From Alentia gelatinosa (taxonomy: Eukaryota > Annelida > Polychaeta > Phyllodocida > Polynoidae): DNA of 64,000 nt. Below, piece by piece: positions 25,340 to 36,369 of this stretch. The translations under genes and the position numbers were made by a program. Every line of letters begins with the position of its first letter. Within the stretch, counting starts at the first letter, position 1. Location: assembly GCA_950022655.1 (NCBI GenBank), contig OX465583.1:64756306-64820305 (forward strand), given 5' to 3'. The notes under the pieces are model-generated. The model was not told the DNA's origin. It saw nothing but the letters and a program-made list of their open reading frames with translations, and did not search any database.

Positions 25340-25875
25340 CTATATCTCGTACAAGCATTAACGTTTCATAGTATTTAGGTTCGTTCGCTAAGACAGTCTT
25401 AGCCGTCTATATGGCCTTCCAGAAGTGTTGAATAAAGTCAACCCACATCGTATCTGGGTCTCTATGGCATACAGAAAAGGGTCTTCAAGTACATGCTAGA
25501 TTATTAAACGAGCCCCAGGCCGATATGAAAACTCGGTTTCGTGAATCCTGCCAATCTAGCAATCATGTAGTGCCTCGGTTATGCTTGGCTCTAGTTTCAA
25601 ATTCATTTGATCAATTCGAGTCAAATATTTTCCTCTATGATATTTCATTCAGGTAATGCTGTTCCTAATGGTGTGCAGAAGATGGGAGAAAGATATGTAG
25701 GGCTGTAAAGCGTTTTGAACAGAAAGGCAATGTAATTCAGATTTGGTAATTCAGGCATCTTTGCTTTCAGCAGATAAATGAACCTGAATTGATAGTTTAA
25801 AGTTGTAAAGATCTGAGCCAGTATGTAGACAATATGGACTGGTTTTAGATACTTACGGTCCAGTGATTGATGCGT
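25340..25875. other. Nothing recognised
   Basis: AT-rich ordinary sequence. Confidence 0.5.
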
Positions 25876-26165
25876 AGCAATATCCGAGCGCATGCGAGGA
25901 TATTGAACAGAGGCAACTCCGAGGACCTTTCAACCGCTCTTATCTGAAACCAGTCTATATTGTATTTATTATCCACCTTTTCCTGACAGGCGGGAGACCC
26001 ATATTTAGTTCTTTTTAGTATGCACTATATTTTCATTCGCACTATTTTTCGGCCGGCTTTTGCAGCCCGGGAGCATGCAACATATATCCGTAGGCTCCAG
26101 GAATATATATCCATGCTGCTATTCTATGGAAACTATGTTTAAGGTGGATAATGAAAGTATATATA
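25876..26165 (+). repeat. Dispersed repeat, family M copy 2
   Basis: Longer version of 17476-17713, with extra sequence near 25912-25945 and 26070-26110. Confidence 0.7.
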
Positions 26166-26169
26166 AATG

Positions 26170-26970
26170 TGTAAGCAGAAGTATGTATGCTTAATAAAGA
26201 AATGCCATAGAACTGGCGCCACATGATAGCTCTCACTCTAGGTGTTGAAATCGTCACATTCATTGCTTTTCAAGTGGCTTCTTTCAGCACAGCACTTGGT
26301 GGAAGAAAGTGGCTTCCCGCTGGAAGGGGGGAAGCAGAGGGGTTTGGGATAACAAAATAGGAGTCTTTAGATTACAATCTCAGTGGCCGGGCGATAATTA
26401 AGGGCGGTACAGGGGTCCCTTAGTGGCGACGCAGGCAGCAGAAAAGAGGCAAACAATGCTCTCATTTAGCACCACCGACATTTATACCGTTTTAACGTGG
26501 TTACATTCTAAAAGTGAAAACTCTGTGTCAAATTGGATTGCGGGAGTATTGATTCCCAGCAATCCCAGCTTCACGGCTACACGAATTACATTTTGCTGGA
26601 CAAAAGAGGGTTGGTAATTGTACCTTGCAACTGCTAATCGCCGCCTGCAGAGACAATGGGCAGTGATTAGAGTGTGAGAAGAAGGGCTAAGGATGGGGGG
26701 TGGTGGGTGTCCGCAGTCAGGGAACATATAACACCGTACTCGCCACCCGGCCCGGGGCCCAGCACACTTCAGGCAGAACCCGACCGCCACAATGCCAATT
26801 ACTGAGCAGGCAGGGTTTTGATAGATGCGGGGAATTGTGTTGGAGTTGGCGAGCATTGGGATAAGTAGGTGGAGTGTGAGCGGAATGGAGCGGGATGTGA
26901 GCGACTCGTATTTAATCAATGCCGCCGGCTCATAATACAAGGAGCTGCTCATGTGCATGGCCATGACCCG
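26170..26970. other. No gene recognised
   Basis: Mixed composition. A 160-codon minus-strand frame has no recognisable domain and was not accepted. Confidence 0.45.
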
Positions 26971-26976
26971 GGACCA

Positions 26977-27503
26977 GGCTGTCAGTATCCTCTAAGATTA
27001 TACAGGGGACATTACTGTCAGTATCCTCTAAGATCATACAGTGGACATTACTGTCAGTATCCTCTAAGATTATACAGGGGACATTACTGTCAGTATCCTC
27101 TAAGATCATACAGTGAACACTACTGTCAGTATCCTCTAAGATCATACAGGGGACATTACTGTCAGTATCCTCTAAGATCATACAGTGAACACTACCGTCA
27201 GTATCCTCTAAGATCATACAGTGGACATTACTGTCAGTATCCTCAAAGATCATACAGTGGACATTGCTGTCAGTATCCTCTAAGATCATACAGTGAACAC
27301 TACTGTCAGTATCCTCTAAGATCATACAGTGGACATTACTGTCAGTATCCTCTAAGATCATACAATGAACACTACTGTCAGTATCCTCTAAGATCATACA
27401 GTGGACATTACTGTCAGTATCCTCTAAGATCATACAGTGAACACTACTGTCAGTATCCTCTAAGATCATACAGTGGACATTACTGTCAGTATCCTCTAAG
27501 ATA
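26977..27503 (+). repeat. 36-bp minisatellite with 72-bp higher-order pattern
   Basis: About 14.5 units of GTCAGTATCCTCTAAGATCA plus TACAGTGGACATTACT. Because 36 is a multiple of 3 and no stops occur, both strands stay open (12-residue repeats). From about 27270 units alternate GGACATTA and GAACACTA, a 72-bp dimer. Not a CRISPR (no unique spacers). Confidence 0.95.
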
Positions 27504-27753
27504 GATCATACATTGTTCGTGTCCTCTTAGATAAAGCATACCGTATCCTCAGAGACTAAAGCTGTTTGTATCTGAAACCAGTTGATATTGTGTATATAAT
27601 CCCGCATACTCACTTATGATTACCCACTTATAAGTTATTACACACCTGTATCATACAACGCAATGACAAGGATTGTTTCCGTCATATCTACATGCTGTTT
27701 AAACAATTGGCCAGAATACCTGCCTTGGCAGAGGTCAATGGTGTACTACCTTT

Positions 27754-28084
27754 CATCACACCCCTGGTATTTTTGTCCCATAGGCTTGACATTGGGAACT
27801 CGTTCTCCATGCCCCTACGAGTATTGCAGTCTGTTCTCAATGGTCTATATCCTGTGTATCATCCATTCTTTTCGTCATTCATCCATTCTTTGAGTCATTC
27901 ATTCTTTTAGTGTGTACAGGGATGAGATGAATACAGAAAGCAACTCGTTTTGGTCAAAGAAATCGTTCTCGAACTCGTTTGAATGCTACCTGATATTCAC
28001 TCGGCTCTCGCCTCGTTCATATGACTCCGCATCCATCTCGTGAAGAACGACAACTTTGACCAAAACTTGTTGGTTTCTTCTTTA
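27754..28084 (-). mobile_element. Foldback repeat, family B copy 3 (inverted)
   Basis: Reverse orientation of 15062. CACCCCTGGTATTTTTGTCC leads, and ACTTTGACCAAAACTTGTTG with GGTTTCTTC ends it. It contains a short internal duplication of TTCATCCATTCTTT. Confidence 0.8.
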
Positions 28085-28089
28085 ATGTG

Positions 28090-28665
28090 CAGTGAAATTA
28101 AGAAGAACAAAAATCCTATGGTTAGATATCCTCTTTTACCTTCTATATATATATATAGCGGTCACATCGGAGGGAAGGTAGCGGCTTTGCTGCGTACGCC
28201 AATAAATTAGCATAATGTTGCCTTTTGAAATTGGAAGGCCGAGTATTCAGGGACACACGCACAGAGCGAAGATAAAATCATCACAGGTGAGAAAGGAGAG
28301 AATGATGAGCCATCGGCCTCAGACTGAAGAGTCACCCTCTGAGAAGAACTAAAGGATATACTCTCTGTAGAATAGGATACTTTGGTAAGTGTGTAGGGAA
28401 TTCGCCTAGTTTATCTTAACAGATGTCTGGAGCTTCCCTTTGATGCTAGTCTTTCTCAGATTTGATTGATCAGACTACATACCATTTATATATCTTAGGT
28501 TTACTGTTTAAGCCTATGTTTGTAAAAGAAATTGTCCTTTTTCGTCGTTGTTCTTATGGTTTTATAAAAAGTCTCGATTACTGGGGACATTCTTGTTGTT
28601 GTTGTTGTTGTTATTTTCATTTTTTGTTTCCATTGTTTAAGCTTATGTTTGAGTCAGGGTATTGG
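28090..28665. other. No gene recognised; (TTG)n run
   Basis: A GTT/TTG run at 28592-28612 and a TA run at 28144. Otherwise ordinary. Confidence 0.5.
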
Positions 28666-28667
28666 TA

Positions 28668-28990
28668 TTTTATCTCACCCCTGGTATGTTCCCCCATAGA
28701 CCTTCCATTGGGAAGTCATACTCACCGCCCATGGAGTATTTGAAATTTTGTTTGAATCACTACGTAATTCAGTATAAAATCTTACACAGCAATATAAAAA
28801 CGAGATGAGATCAAGCTCTGACTGTAAACTTGAATAAGGTTCTGAATTCATCTCACCCCTCACATTGACTAATTGGCTAACATTTGTGACATAATCCCCC
28901 AATGGAGTCTTTTTTTCTAAATACTCCATGGGCATGAAGTATGAATTCCAAAAGTTAAATATATGTGGAAAAATACCAGGGGTGAGATAA
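28668..28990 (+). mobile_element. Foldback repeat, family A copy 5
   Basis: Has the ATCTCACCCC module at both sides of the central GAATCACTACGTAATTCA. It starts TATCTCACCCCTGGTATG and ends ACCAGGGGTGAGAT. This gives a complete module-palindrome-module arrangement. Confidence 0.8.
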
Positions 28991-29046
28991 TGCATTAATA
29001 CCAACAGTTCATATTGCGGGCCAGACTGGCTTGATACATTGGTGAC

Positions 29047-29136
29047 CTCACTCCCCTATTTCTTTTGAATACTCCATGGCCGTTGAGTATTACTTCATAA
29101 TGGTAAGTCTATGGGGAAAAATACCAGGGGTGAGAT
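29047..29136 (+). mobile_element. Foldback repeat, family A fragment (second module only)
   Basis: GACCTCACTCCCCTATTT to ATACCAGGGGTGAGAT, about 90 bp: a solo copy of the terminal module, which suggests the module can be a unit on its own. Confidence 0.7.
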
Positions 29137-29139
29137 CAG

Positions 29140-29655
29140 ACATAATGATAACTGTTATGCTGTGTGTGCGTACAGAATCGCTGTATAAGGTAGTGTCCCT
29201 GACTGTCTCATGTAAACACTCCACTGTTTATCAACACTGGAGGATACCGCAGCTCAGGTGGGGATGACCACGAGGTTGTCTCCCTCCTCTCCACACACAC
29301 ACAACTCCAGGGCTGCCCAGGGGCCGGGGTTAATCCACCCGCCCTGGCGCGGCATATAAATCCGCCTCATTAGTAGACTCGACACCTTAATGGGCACACC
29401 CAGGAGGTCTCTAACACCAGGGAGCGGGTCCTTACTGCTGGGCGGTGATGTATGAGGTCAGGGCCCGGCAACGACCCCGGGCTGGGGCCGGTCTCCTCCG
29501 TGTAACATAACCTGTCCTGATGCATGGTGTGGCAGAGGAGGCTTTCTGGGGGCTGCGACAAAAACAGTATTATGAGCTATGCACAATATTGATGTCTACT
29601 CCAGTTCTATGAATACCCCGGTCTTTTATGTGTCCTTATTTGAGCGTGCTCAGGG
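29140..29655. other. No gene recognised
   Basis: 29280-29560 is GC-richer with a TATAAA-like GCATATAAAT at 29353-29362. No exon was accepted. Confidence 0.4.
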
Positions 29656-29658
29656 TAT

Positions 29659-30215
29659 ATACGCTGCCTAAAGGTTAAAACAGTCAGATGCTGCAATAAA
29701 TATCCCTACACTATCTGTGTGCTATTTGCTGTGATATTGTGAAAAGAGCAGAGGGCCAGTGTCTCATGCCGGGGACACACCAAGCGAGTCAAGGCGGCGA
29801 TCTCTGGAATCGCCAATACAAAATAGCATGTTTGTGAGATATTTTTTCATAGCAATATCTCCCACCGATAATTCAACATCTTGAAAGCAATAATCAGGTG
29901 AGATATTGTATTATAGCACATATACACGCCATTTTGTGTTCGCTGCATATTTCGCTTGGTGTGTCTCCGGCTTTAGGGACTTAGAGGCAGGCCCAGCTGA
30001 CCATGACCAATCACTTGAGACCGAATTACCTCATTGACCCACTGGTGCTTGACATGTTTGGATCCTAGACTCAGGTAGTTGCAGAAATGGCAAGTTGACT
30101 GGTCGCAAATGGGTTACAGAAAACTATCCATAGCCTAAATGCATCCCAAACCTTTTAATTATAATTATAATTACAATTGCACGCTCATTCATTAATAAGC
30201 TACATACCATTTGCT
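29659..30215 (+). repeat. Dispersed repeat, family H copy 2 (interrupted)
   Basis: Same order of blocks as 15590-15957, split after GGCCAGTGTCTCA by the family E element at 29768-29971. Confidence 0.8.
29768..29971 (+). mobile_element. MITE-like element, family E copy 2, inserted in family H
   Basis: 204 bp with ends GCCGGGGACACACCAAGCGA and, inverted, TCGCTTGGTGTGTCTCCGGC. The uninterrupted sequence at 15700-15722 (AGTGTCTCAGGGTCTTAGAG) serves as an empty site. Confidence 0.88.
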
Positions 30216-30368
30216 TCTTAAATACACCAGCTGATGATAGTGTATTGGTATGTCGGGATAGAGGAAAGGGCAAAAAAAGAGTTGTATGTTTACAGGTGAA
30301 ATCACAATTGCAGTTTTCATCAAATGAGAAACTGTAATAAAGAAACGCAAATCTATTCAATTTATGTT

Positions 30369-30727
30369 GTATGAAATATATAACATGTTTGGGGGTGATT
30401 GTGTATAGAACTAACCAGAATGAATAACAAGTCTGTGACACAATGAAACAATGTACTTGGTTTCAAAGGTAATACTGAAGACACAGTTCTATGACTAATA
30501 GCATCATATTCTAAAAGAAGAGATATGGTAATGCAATATGTGTTAATGGTGTATGAAATGTATAACATGCTTTAGGAGTGATCGTGAAAATAACTGACCA
30601 GAATCAATGATAGCTCTATGACTACAATGAAACAATGTATATAGCTTCAAAAGTTATACTGAAGATATAGTTCTCTTAAATAACTGATGACATCATATTC
30701 TAAAAAAGGAGGTATGTTAAAGCAATA
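30369..30727 (+). repeat. Tandem pair of about 180-bp units
   Basis: TGTATGAAATATATAACATG at 30369 and TGTATGAAATGTATAACATG at about 30550, with ATACTGAAGA, CATCATATTCTAAAA and GCAATATGT repeated in order. Diverged old duplication. Confidence 0.8.
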
Positions 30728-30839
30728 TGTCCTTTGTATACACACACACCTATATGCTGGTGGAATGCTGTTGGGAAAAGCCATCGTTTTGCCAGTCTCC
30801 ACGAGGGTCCTTAGTTACATTGTCAGGGTATAATCTACC

Positions 30840-31080
30840 GGTGACCAGGTTACGACACGGCCGCCCGCGCGCCCTGACCCGCGCCGCCCCGCCACGTCCC
30901 CCCGCCGACCCCTGGCACCGGGCGCCGCCGCCGCCGCCGCCGACCCCGCGACCCCGACCCCGGCGGGCGCGGCGCGGGTCGGCGCGGCGGGCCCGGCGGG
31001 CGGCACGGCGCGCGGTACTGCCGCCTCCACACGCGCGCCGCCCGCTGACCTTTCGTAATATTATGCAAGATGGCCGCACG
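30840..31080. promoter_or_regulatory. Isolated GC/CpG island
   Basis: About 200 bp of extreme GC (GCC runs, GCG-rich) in AT-rich surroundings. Its 3' edge has TGACCTTT (31046-31053, a nuclear receptor half-site), a C/EBP-like TTATGCAA and a YY1-like AAGATGGCCGC (31067-31077). It shares a motif arrangement with 44135-44190. Arg/Pro-rich open frames here are composition artefacts. It may be a promoter or enhancer; no gene is recognised beside it. Confidence 0.45.
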
Positions 31081-31084
31081 ACAC

Positions 31085-32205
31085 GCTCATCCCTCGGGAG
31101 TCTGCTGCTTTTTAAGGAAGTAGGTCAGAGAAAATATTGACACTCTTTCCTATGAATGTCTCATACGAGTTTGAAGATGTTCTAGTTATGCTGTATGTGT
31201 ATGAATAGTATCGGAGATAATGGTACTATTAATGATCCTTTTTACATGGAAACTGAAATTACAAAAATATCACAAAAAATCTGACCCCTTATGAAATTGA
31301 TTCAAACAGGAATTTTTTTTAGCTTTCAATTTGGTAAATTGACGCGCGAGGTAAATCCTAAAATAGAGCCCTTTTTCATCATGAGCTGCAGTACTATTTA
31401 GTGTGTGATTAATGAACGATATTCTGTTTTAAGGATGATCACTATACACTGCATCCCTGTGGTTAATATCAACCTGTCTAATCAATATAGCACTACGTCA
31501 AAGGGACTTGGTGTGCATGGACGGTAGTCATCTTCAAACGTGCCCTCCACCGACAGGTGCGCCATAACGCATGCGGAGGGCGGTGTCGAGTGGCTGTTTA
31601 TCTTGGTGATAGGGCGGCATGGCGGGGTGGGGCCGGGGGACGTGTGTAGAGGTGGGGGTAGGGCGGCAGGGGGGCGGGCAGAGGTCGGGGTGACGGGCCG
31701 GGGCCAGGGGTTACTACCGGGGTTACTATATGTCGGCGGGCTATCGACGTCCGGCCATTCAAGACCAAGAGCGCCCCTTACCAAAGACGGAGAGACGAGC
31801 GCTTTACACAAAACACTCCGCTTCAATGCTTTCTCCATCGACGTGTCCTTAATAGCGAACAGCCTGATGGCAATCTAAAATCATTGTAAGATTCTTCTCA
31901 AAGGCCACACCTCTTTACGTGAATAAATCTACGTTTACATGTTTTTCATCATTTAGCGTCTTATTTTTCATCATTTAGCGTTTTTTTTTTTTGCGAAGAC
32001 CGTGTTTTATATGTCATTTCAGAAGACACCTTCGGATATTGCGCTTATTTTACCATTGTTAAACCTAATTGAAGCGTATTGCATCATTGACGCAGTGAAC
32101 CATGAACAAAGTGTCATATCCTTATACTACTTACACCCACATGGTATTAACGCCTAAGTACCTCGAGACCCCTACACCCGAGGCTATCTTCGTTTTATCA
32201 TTTAT
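31085..32205. other. No gene recognised; GC-rich block 31560-31790
   Basis: The GC-rich block has open frames on both strands (112 and 118 codons) of Gly/Pro/Arg composition with no recognised domain. CATCATTTAGCGT is duplicated at about 31949 and 31970. Confidence 0.45.
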
Positions 32206-32492
32206 CTCATCCCTGGTACTTTTCCCCTATTGACTTAACATTTCGAACTCATACTCAATGCCTATGGAGTATTTAGATAAAATACTCAATGGGAGATTAT
32301 GTCATAAAAGTTAGCCAACTGGTCATTGTGTTAGGTGAGATAAATTCAGAAACCCTATGAACATTTACAGTCAGAGCTCAATCCCATCTCATTTGAATCG
32401 CTACGAAATTCACACGGCGTAGTAGCTGTGTGAATTACTAAGCTTTTCAAACTTATTGGGATGCCAGCTCTGACTGTAAACTTGAATAGGGT
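32206..32492 (-). mobile_element. Foldback repeat, family A copy 6 (inverted)
   Basis: Reverse order: ATCTCATCCCTGGTAC first, then TTAGGTGAGATAAATTC, then the palindrome AGTCAGAGCTCAATCCCATC / GCCAGCTCTGACTG. Confidence 0.8.
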
Positions 32493-32690
32493 GCACGTTA
32501 TCGATGTTGTAATACTTGTCCTGACTCTGTACATTTGTTGACTGAGCGAGTATTGTACGTCGTAAAAGTTTATCTATTAAAAGAAAAAGGCCAGATGTAG
32601 ACATGAATCCATGTTCACATCTCGTCATCCACACCCCCTGAACACGTGAGATCCCCCCGTCTTGACCCAAGAGTCCTTTGTATGTGAGTA

Positions 32691-32980
32691 AGGCTTGGTG
32701 TCCACCTGACCTACTACGATAGAAATTTAGACCTACCGATATGGCGCCGGTACAAAAAGCAAATATCGGAGACATATCGAGAAGGTGCAAAATCGTAGAC
32801 ATATATCCAGACATGCCAATCCACTACGCATTGTATTGGGTATTTAATCGGTGTCTAATCGCAGAAACGTGGTCAACTGCCCTGATATTAGGGGACCTTC
32901 CGACGCGATTTTGATTTTTTATCGGGAGGTGTATCGTACACTATATCGGAGCCATATCTTGGTAGGTGGACACCGGGCCT
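32691..32980. mobile_element. MITE-like element, family F
   Basis: 290 bp with ends AGGCTTGGTGTCCACCTGAC and, inverted, GGTAGGTGGACACCGGGCCT. Internal CGATAT/ATATCG words repeat. No open frame of note. Confidence 0.8.
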
Positions 32981-32984
32981 AACT

Positions 32985-33685
32985 GTAGTGTGTGTGTGTA
33001 GTGGGGGGGGGGGGGGGTGTCCTAGGGGGCGGGTGGGGGTGGGGAGGATAGGACCCCTTTTCTACGCCCTGGAGGTTGTTTTCTCTTCTTGCCTCGCCTC
33101 CGGGTTAACTGCCCGGAGGTGCATCAAATGCCAGTGGCGTATTGGGGCGTGGTACACACACTACGCACCTCACAGACACACACAGACACACGACAACCCC
33201 TCCAGACATCCCACACACACCACCCACAGATCACACAGCACACGCACAACTTGTCAGACGTAGTGTGACTCTGTTCCTACCTCACTAGAGTCGGACTTGA
33301 GGTCATAGGCAAAGTTTAAGACTTACATGATCGCTGGAAATCAGCTCAATTCAAAATCAAGTTTTCAAAATGGCGGATGGTTGGTTGAGGAGCTGTCCCA
33401 TTCAGGAGTTCAAAGGAGGATTTAATAATAATAAAAAAAGGAAACATCTGCTGCTCATATGATGTGAGACTGAAGGTTATGATGTTAGTTGTTGAATTTA
33501 ACTGTTTTTTATTTTATGCCACTTCCTTATTATGCGACCCAATTTGGTTCCCAAAGAATCCCAAAATTTGCTTATGTCCTTAAGTACAACGTGTGTAGGG
33601 AGTGCTAGCGGATATACAGCGTTGTACTACGTATAACTAACACACAACATGCGCCACTGTCGCTGGAGCCATGTTTACCCGTCTT
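32985..33685. other. No gene recognised; G-run and CA-rich stretch
   Basis: G16 near 33002-33017 and a CACA-rich stretch at 33160-33245. Confidence 0.5.
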
Positions 33686-33689
33686 ATTC

Positions 33690-34168
33690 CGTGTTTCCAC
33701 CTGCCGACGAAAACTTCACCGATTACGTGCACCCTGTACAAAAGTCGATCGGTGGTCCTCCTTCAGAATTTGTCTGTGCTAATAATCATTAACCCTAAAA
33801 GTACTCACTCTGTTTCAACCAATGATCGCACTAATTAGTCAATATGTATAAGACCTGACAAGCCTGAATATTAACCCTACCTGAATTAACATAGAAATTA
33901 GTGGCGTGGAGAAAAGATGCAGTTTTAAGATGGAAATGGAAGTGATCACTGACTGATTTTGGGTTGCCACCTCTGATTAATTTAACATGGGTTTGATTTT
34001 GTTGGTGGCTTGAAATGTCAGTCGTTGGTTCTATATTGTGTCATGTTGGAATTAAAAATCGTAGAATCTTTTTGTTTCCACCTGACGATTATTGCACAAA
34101 GAGTCACATAGTCGGTCGGCAGTGCTAAATGCAATAATCGGTAGTCATAGTCTGCAGGTGGAAACACC
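33690..34168. mobile_element. Inverted-repeat element, family G, with an inner copy
   Basis: Ends GTGTTTCCACCTGCCGAC (33691) and GCAGGTGGAAACAC (34154-34167). A second left end GTTTCCACCTGACGATTATT at 34075 pairs with the same right end, giving a 94-bp inner palindrome. Confidence 0.7.
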
Positions 34169-34169
34169 A

Positions 34170-34670
34170 CATTACACCGACACATATTTTTCAATGAGAC
34201 TCTGGCCGAGGGAAAAGGTGGCTTCTTCCACACTACACTTCTCATGGCATCCTGCGTGTTTTCATTGCTTCTTGCGGAGTTCCCTTGCCACCCCAAAGGT
34301 ACAATGGCTTCCTTCATGTTTCTTCAAGATTCAGATAGCATTCAGCATATGTTTGTGGCTTCCTTTTCCTTTTTCTTGTAGTCCCATTATTACATTGTCC
34401 CTTGGTCCTTATCTCCTTGGCTTAATCAAATCTGATAGCTTTAACACATACTTATAGATCTCTTATTGCATACATGGCTTCCTTCAGGTCCCATTGTCCT
34501 GCTGGCTTCTTTCGGGAATTGTAAATATACATGATTCATCTTCCTTAGATTTTAACAACTCTTCAAGCCTACCTTTACTTACCCGTATTTTTAGAGTGTG
34601 CTTGCATGCGCTAAATACATCATTTAGAGGTTAGATGGATCCATATAGATTTTTGGGTACTGCATACAAA
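34170..34670. other. No gene recognised
   Basis: T-rich sequence with repeated TGGCTTCCTTC-like words (34310-34500), probably a degenerate short repeat. Confidence 0.4.
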
Positions 34671-34674
34671 CTAT

Positions 34675-35045
34675 CCCTTCACTATCTGTGTGCTATTCAC
34701 TGTGATATTGAGAACAGAACAGGCAACTGACCATGACCAATCACTCAAAACCCAAATACCTAGACCCACAGGTGCTTGATGTGTTTGGATCCTAGAGAGG
34801 CAGCTGCAGAAATGGTAAGTTGACTGGGTAAAAGTGGGTTACAGAAAACAATCCAAAATCTTTTTCTCTCCAGAAGTGACTATATACTAATAAATCCCCA
34901 TGGGATTGTGAGGTTTACGAATCACAGTGAGCAAAAAATATGCCAACTATCCATAGTTTAAGTTTAACTAAAACCTGTTAATTGTTATTCATATATAATT
35001 GCACGCTCATTCATCAATGATGAACATAATATTTTCTCCTAGTCT
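34675..35045 (+). repeat. Dispersed repeat, family H copy 3
   Basis: CAACTGACCATGACCAATCA, GTTTGGATCCTAGA and TTGCACGCTCATTCATCAAT in the same order as 15590, with an extra stretch at about 34865-34965. Confidence 0.75.
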
Positions 35046-35049
35046 CTAA

Positions 35050-35765
35050 ATGCTCTATCGGTTTATGCGATCTTCTCAACTAGACATGGTCCCTAGTGCT
35101 CATTCAAGTCTCCCAGACTCCATTCATGGCCTCTGGGTGCGTGTCTTAGTGGGGTGATTGGGGGTGGTGGTGTGTCCCAGGCTGTTTATCTAACATGCCA
35201 TGCCTGGCGATAATTAGCAGGCTTCAGGTTGGCGTATCTCTCGACATGCACTGGCAATGCATTTATGCGTCATAAGCCAAGATTTTAAGTGAGGCATCGG
35301 AAAACTGTGGTCTGAGGGTGCTTCGCTATCTCATTTACACACTCCCTATCCATATTTTGTTGAAATAATGTTTCTCTCATTTTATGTTTATGTTTAACTG
35401 TCTTCCCAATTACTCTCATATTCAGATGGCATCAATACGTTTCTGTTATATTATATGAGTAAACCGTCTTGCTATCTCCGTTCGTCAAAATACGCGGTGA
35501 AAATACCAATCAGATATTTCCCAACGCCGAGGGCAGAGAGATATATTTAATTTGTATTTTGACGTATAAAAGCAGTCAGCCAGTGTCAGTATATTAGACA
35601 ATATCAAACGTATCATTACATACCTAAAATAGTAAAATTTTAGCTAGTCACGTGATTTCATATCCCGTACGTCTCAGTGTGACGTATGGCCATATATACG
35701 TCATGGGTAACAGCAGTCATTATGTGTAAGTGATACGCCCATAGGTATATGATGATTAGAAGGAA
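35050..35765. other. No gene recognised
   Basis: Ordinary AT-rich sequence. GACGTATGGCCATATATACGTC near 35692 is a short palindrome. Confidence 0.45.
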
Positions 35766-35767
35766 AC

Positions 35768-36060
35768 TCATGAGATGATTATAACTTGGTCCGTACTCCA
35801 CTGAGTTTGACTGCGGAGTAATTCACAAAGCGAAGCTGAGTGAATTATGTAACGGCCAATCAAAGATGAGTGCGGACCAAGTTATTTTCATGAAGTGGGT
35901 TTCTAATTTTATCTCACCCCCATATACATGACCAGAAACATAATTGACAAATAAAATAACTCACGCAATTAGCCATCGGGTATTAAGTACAATACCTTCA
36001 TCGCCGTGGAGTATGAGTTTCAAACGTTAAGCCTATGGAGAAAAACACCGGGGTGACATA
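35768..36060 (+). mobile_element. Foldback repeat, family C copy 2
   Basis: Arms AACTTGGTCCGTACTC and GAGTGCGGACCAAGTT pair around AGTAATTCACAAAGCGAAGC. Then the ATCTCACCCCC to CACCGGGGTGACAT module follows. It directly abuts the family D palindrome at 36066. Confidence 0.8.
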
Positions 36061-36065
36061 ATATT

Positions 36066-36352
36066 AGGAAACGTCCTTACTGTGGTCGAAACGGTTCCTG
36101 TTCTCGGTCAGTCTTTGATTTCATACTGCCTGACGCCATAGGCGTCAGGCAGTATGAAATCAAAGACTGACCGAGAACGAGAAGCGTTTCATCCACAGTG
36201 AGGACTTTTCCTTATTATTAGCCTATATACCTTTAATTGGTGAAAAAAACTGCCTTTTTATTGACATACAAAGTCGCAGTCACAGCGGGCACGAACATTA
36301 TTATTACTGCACCCCTAGCAGCGGGCAGTATTTAATAGACATTCGAACATAG
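36066..36352. mobile_element. Long-palindrome element, family D copy 2
   Basis: 146-bp hairpin 36066-36211. The inner 35 bp of each arm are perfectly complementary around a 3-nt ATA centre (36138-36140). The adjacent block to 36352 matches 21829-21950 inverted. The near-identical arms suggest recent activity or gene conversion. Confidence 0.9.
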
Positions 36353-36369
36353 GTATATGATAATATAGA

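Noticed and set aside
26977..27503. CRISPR-like regular repeat
   Set aside because: Units are contiguous with no unique spacers, and the host is an animal.
26869..27504. 211-codon + frame and 179-codon - frame
   Set aside because: Both lie on the 36-bp minisatellite and are open only because the unit is stop-free and divisible by 3.
30727..31140. Arg/Pro-rich open frames in the GC island
   Set aside because: All frames on both strands are open because of extreme GC content; no domain or splice context.
3984..36352. Search for transposase or reverse transcriptase coding remnants near the inverted-repeat elements
   Set aside because: No open frame near them shows recognisable catalytic motifs; all appear non-autonomous.
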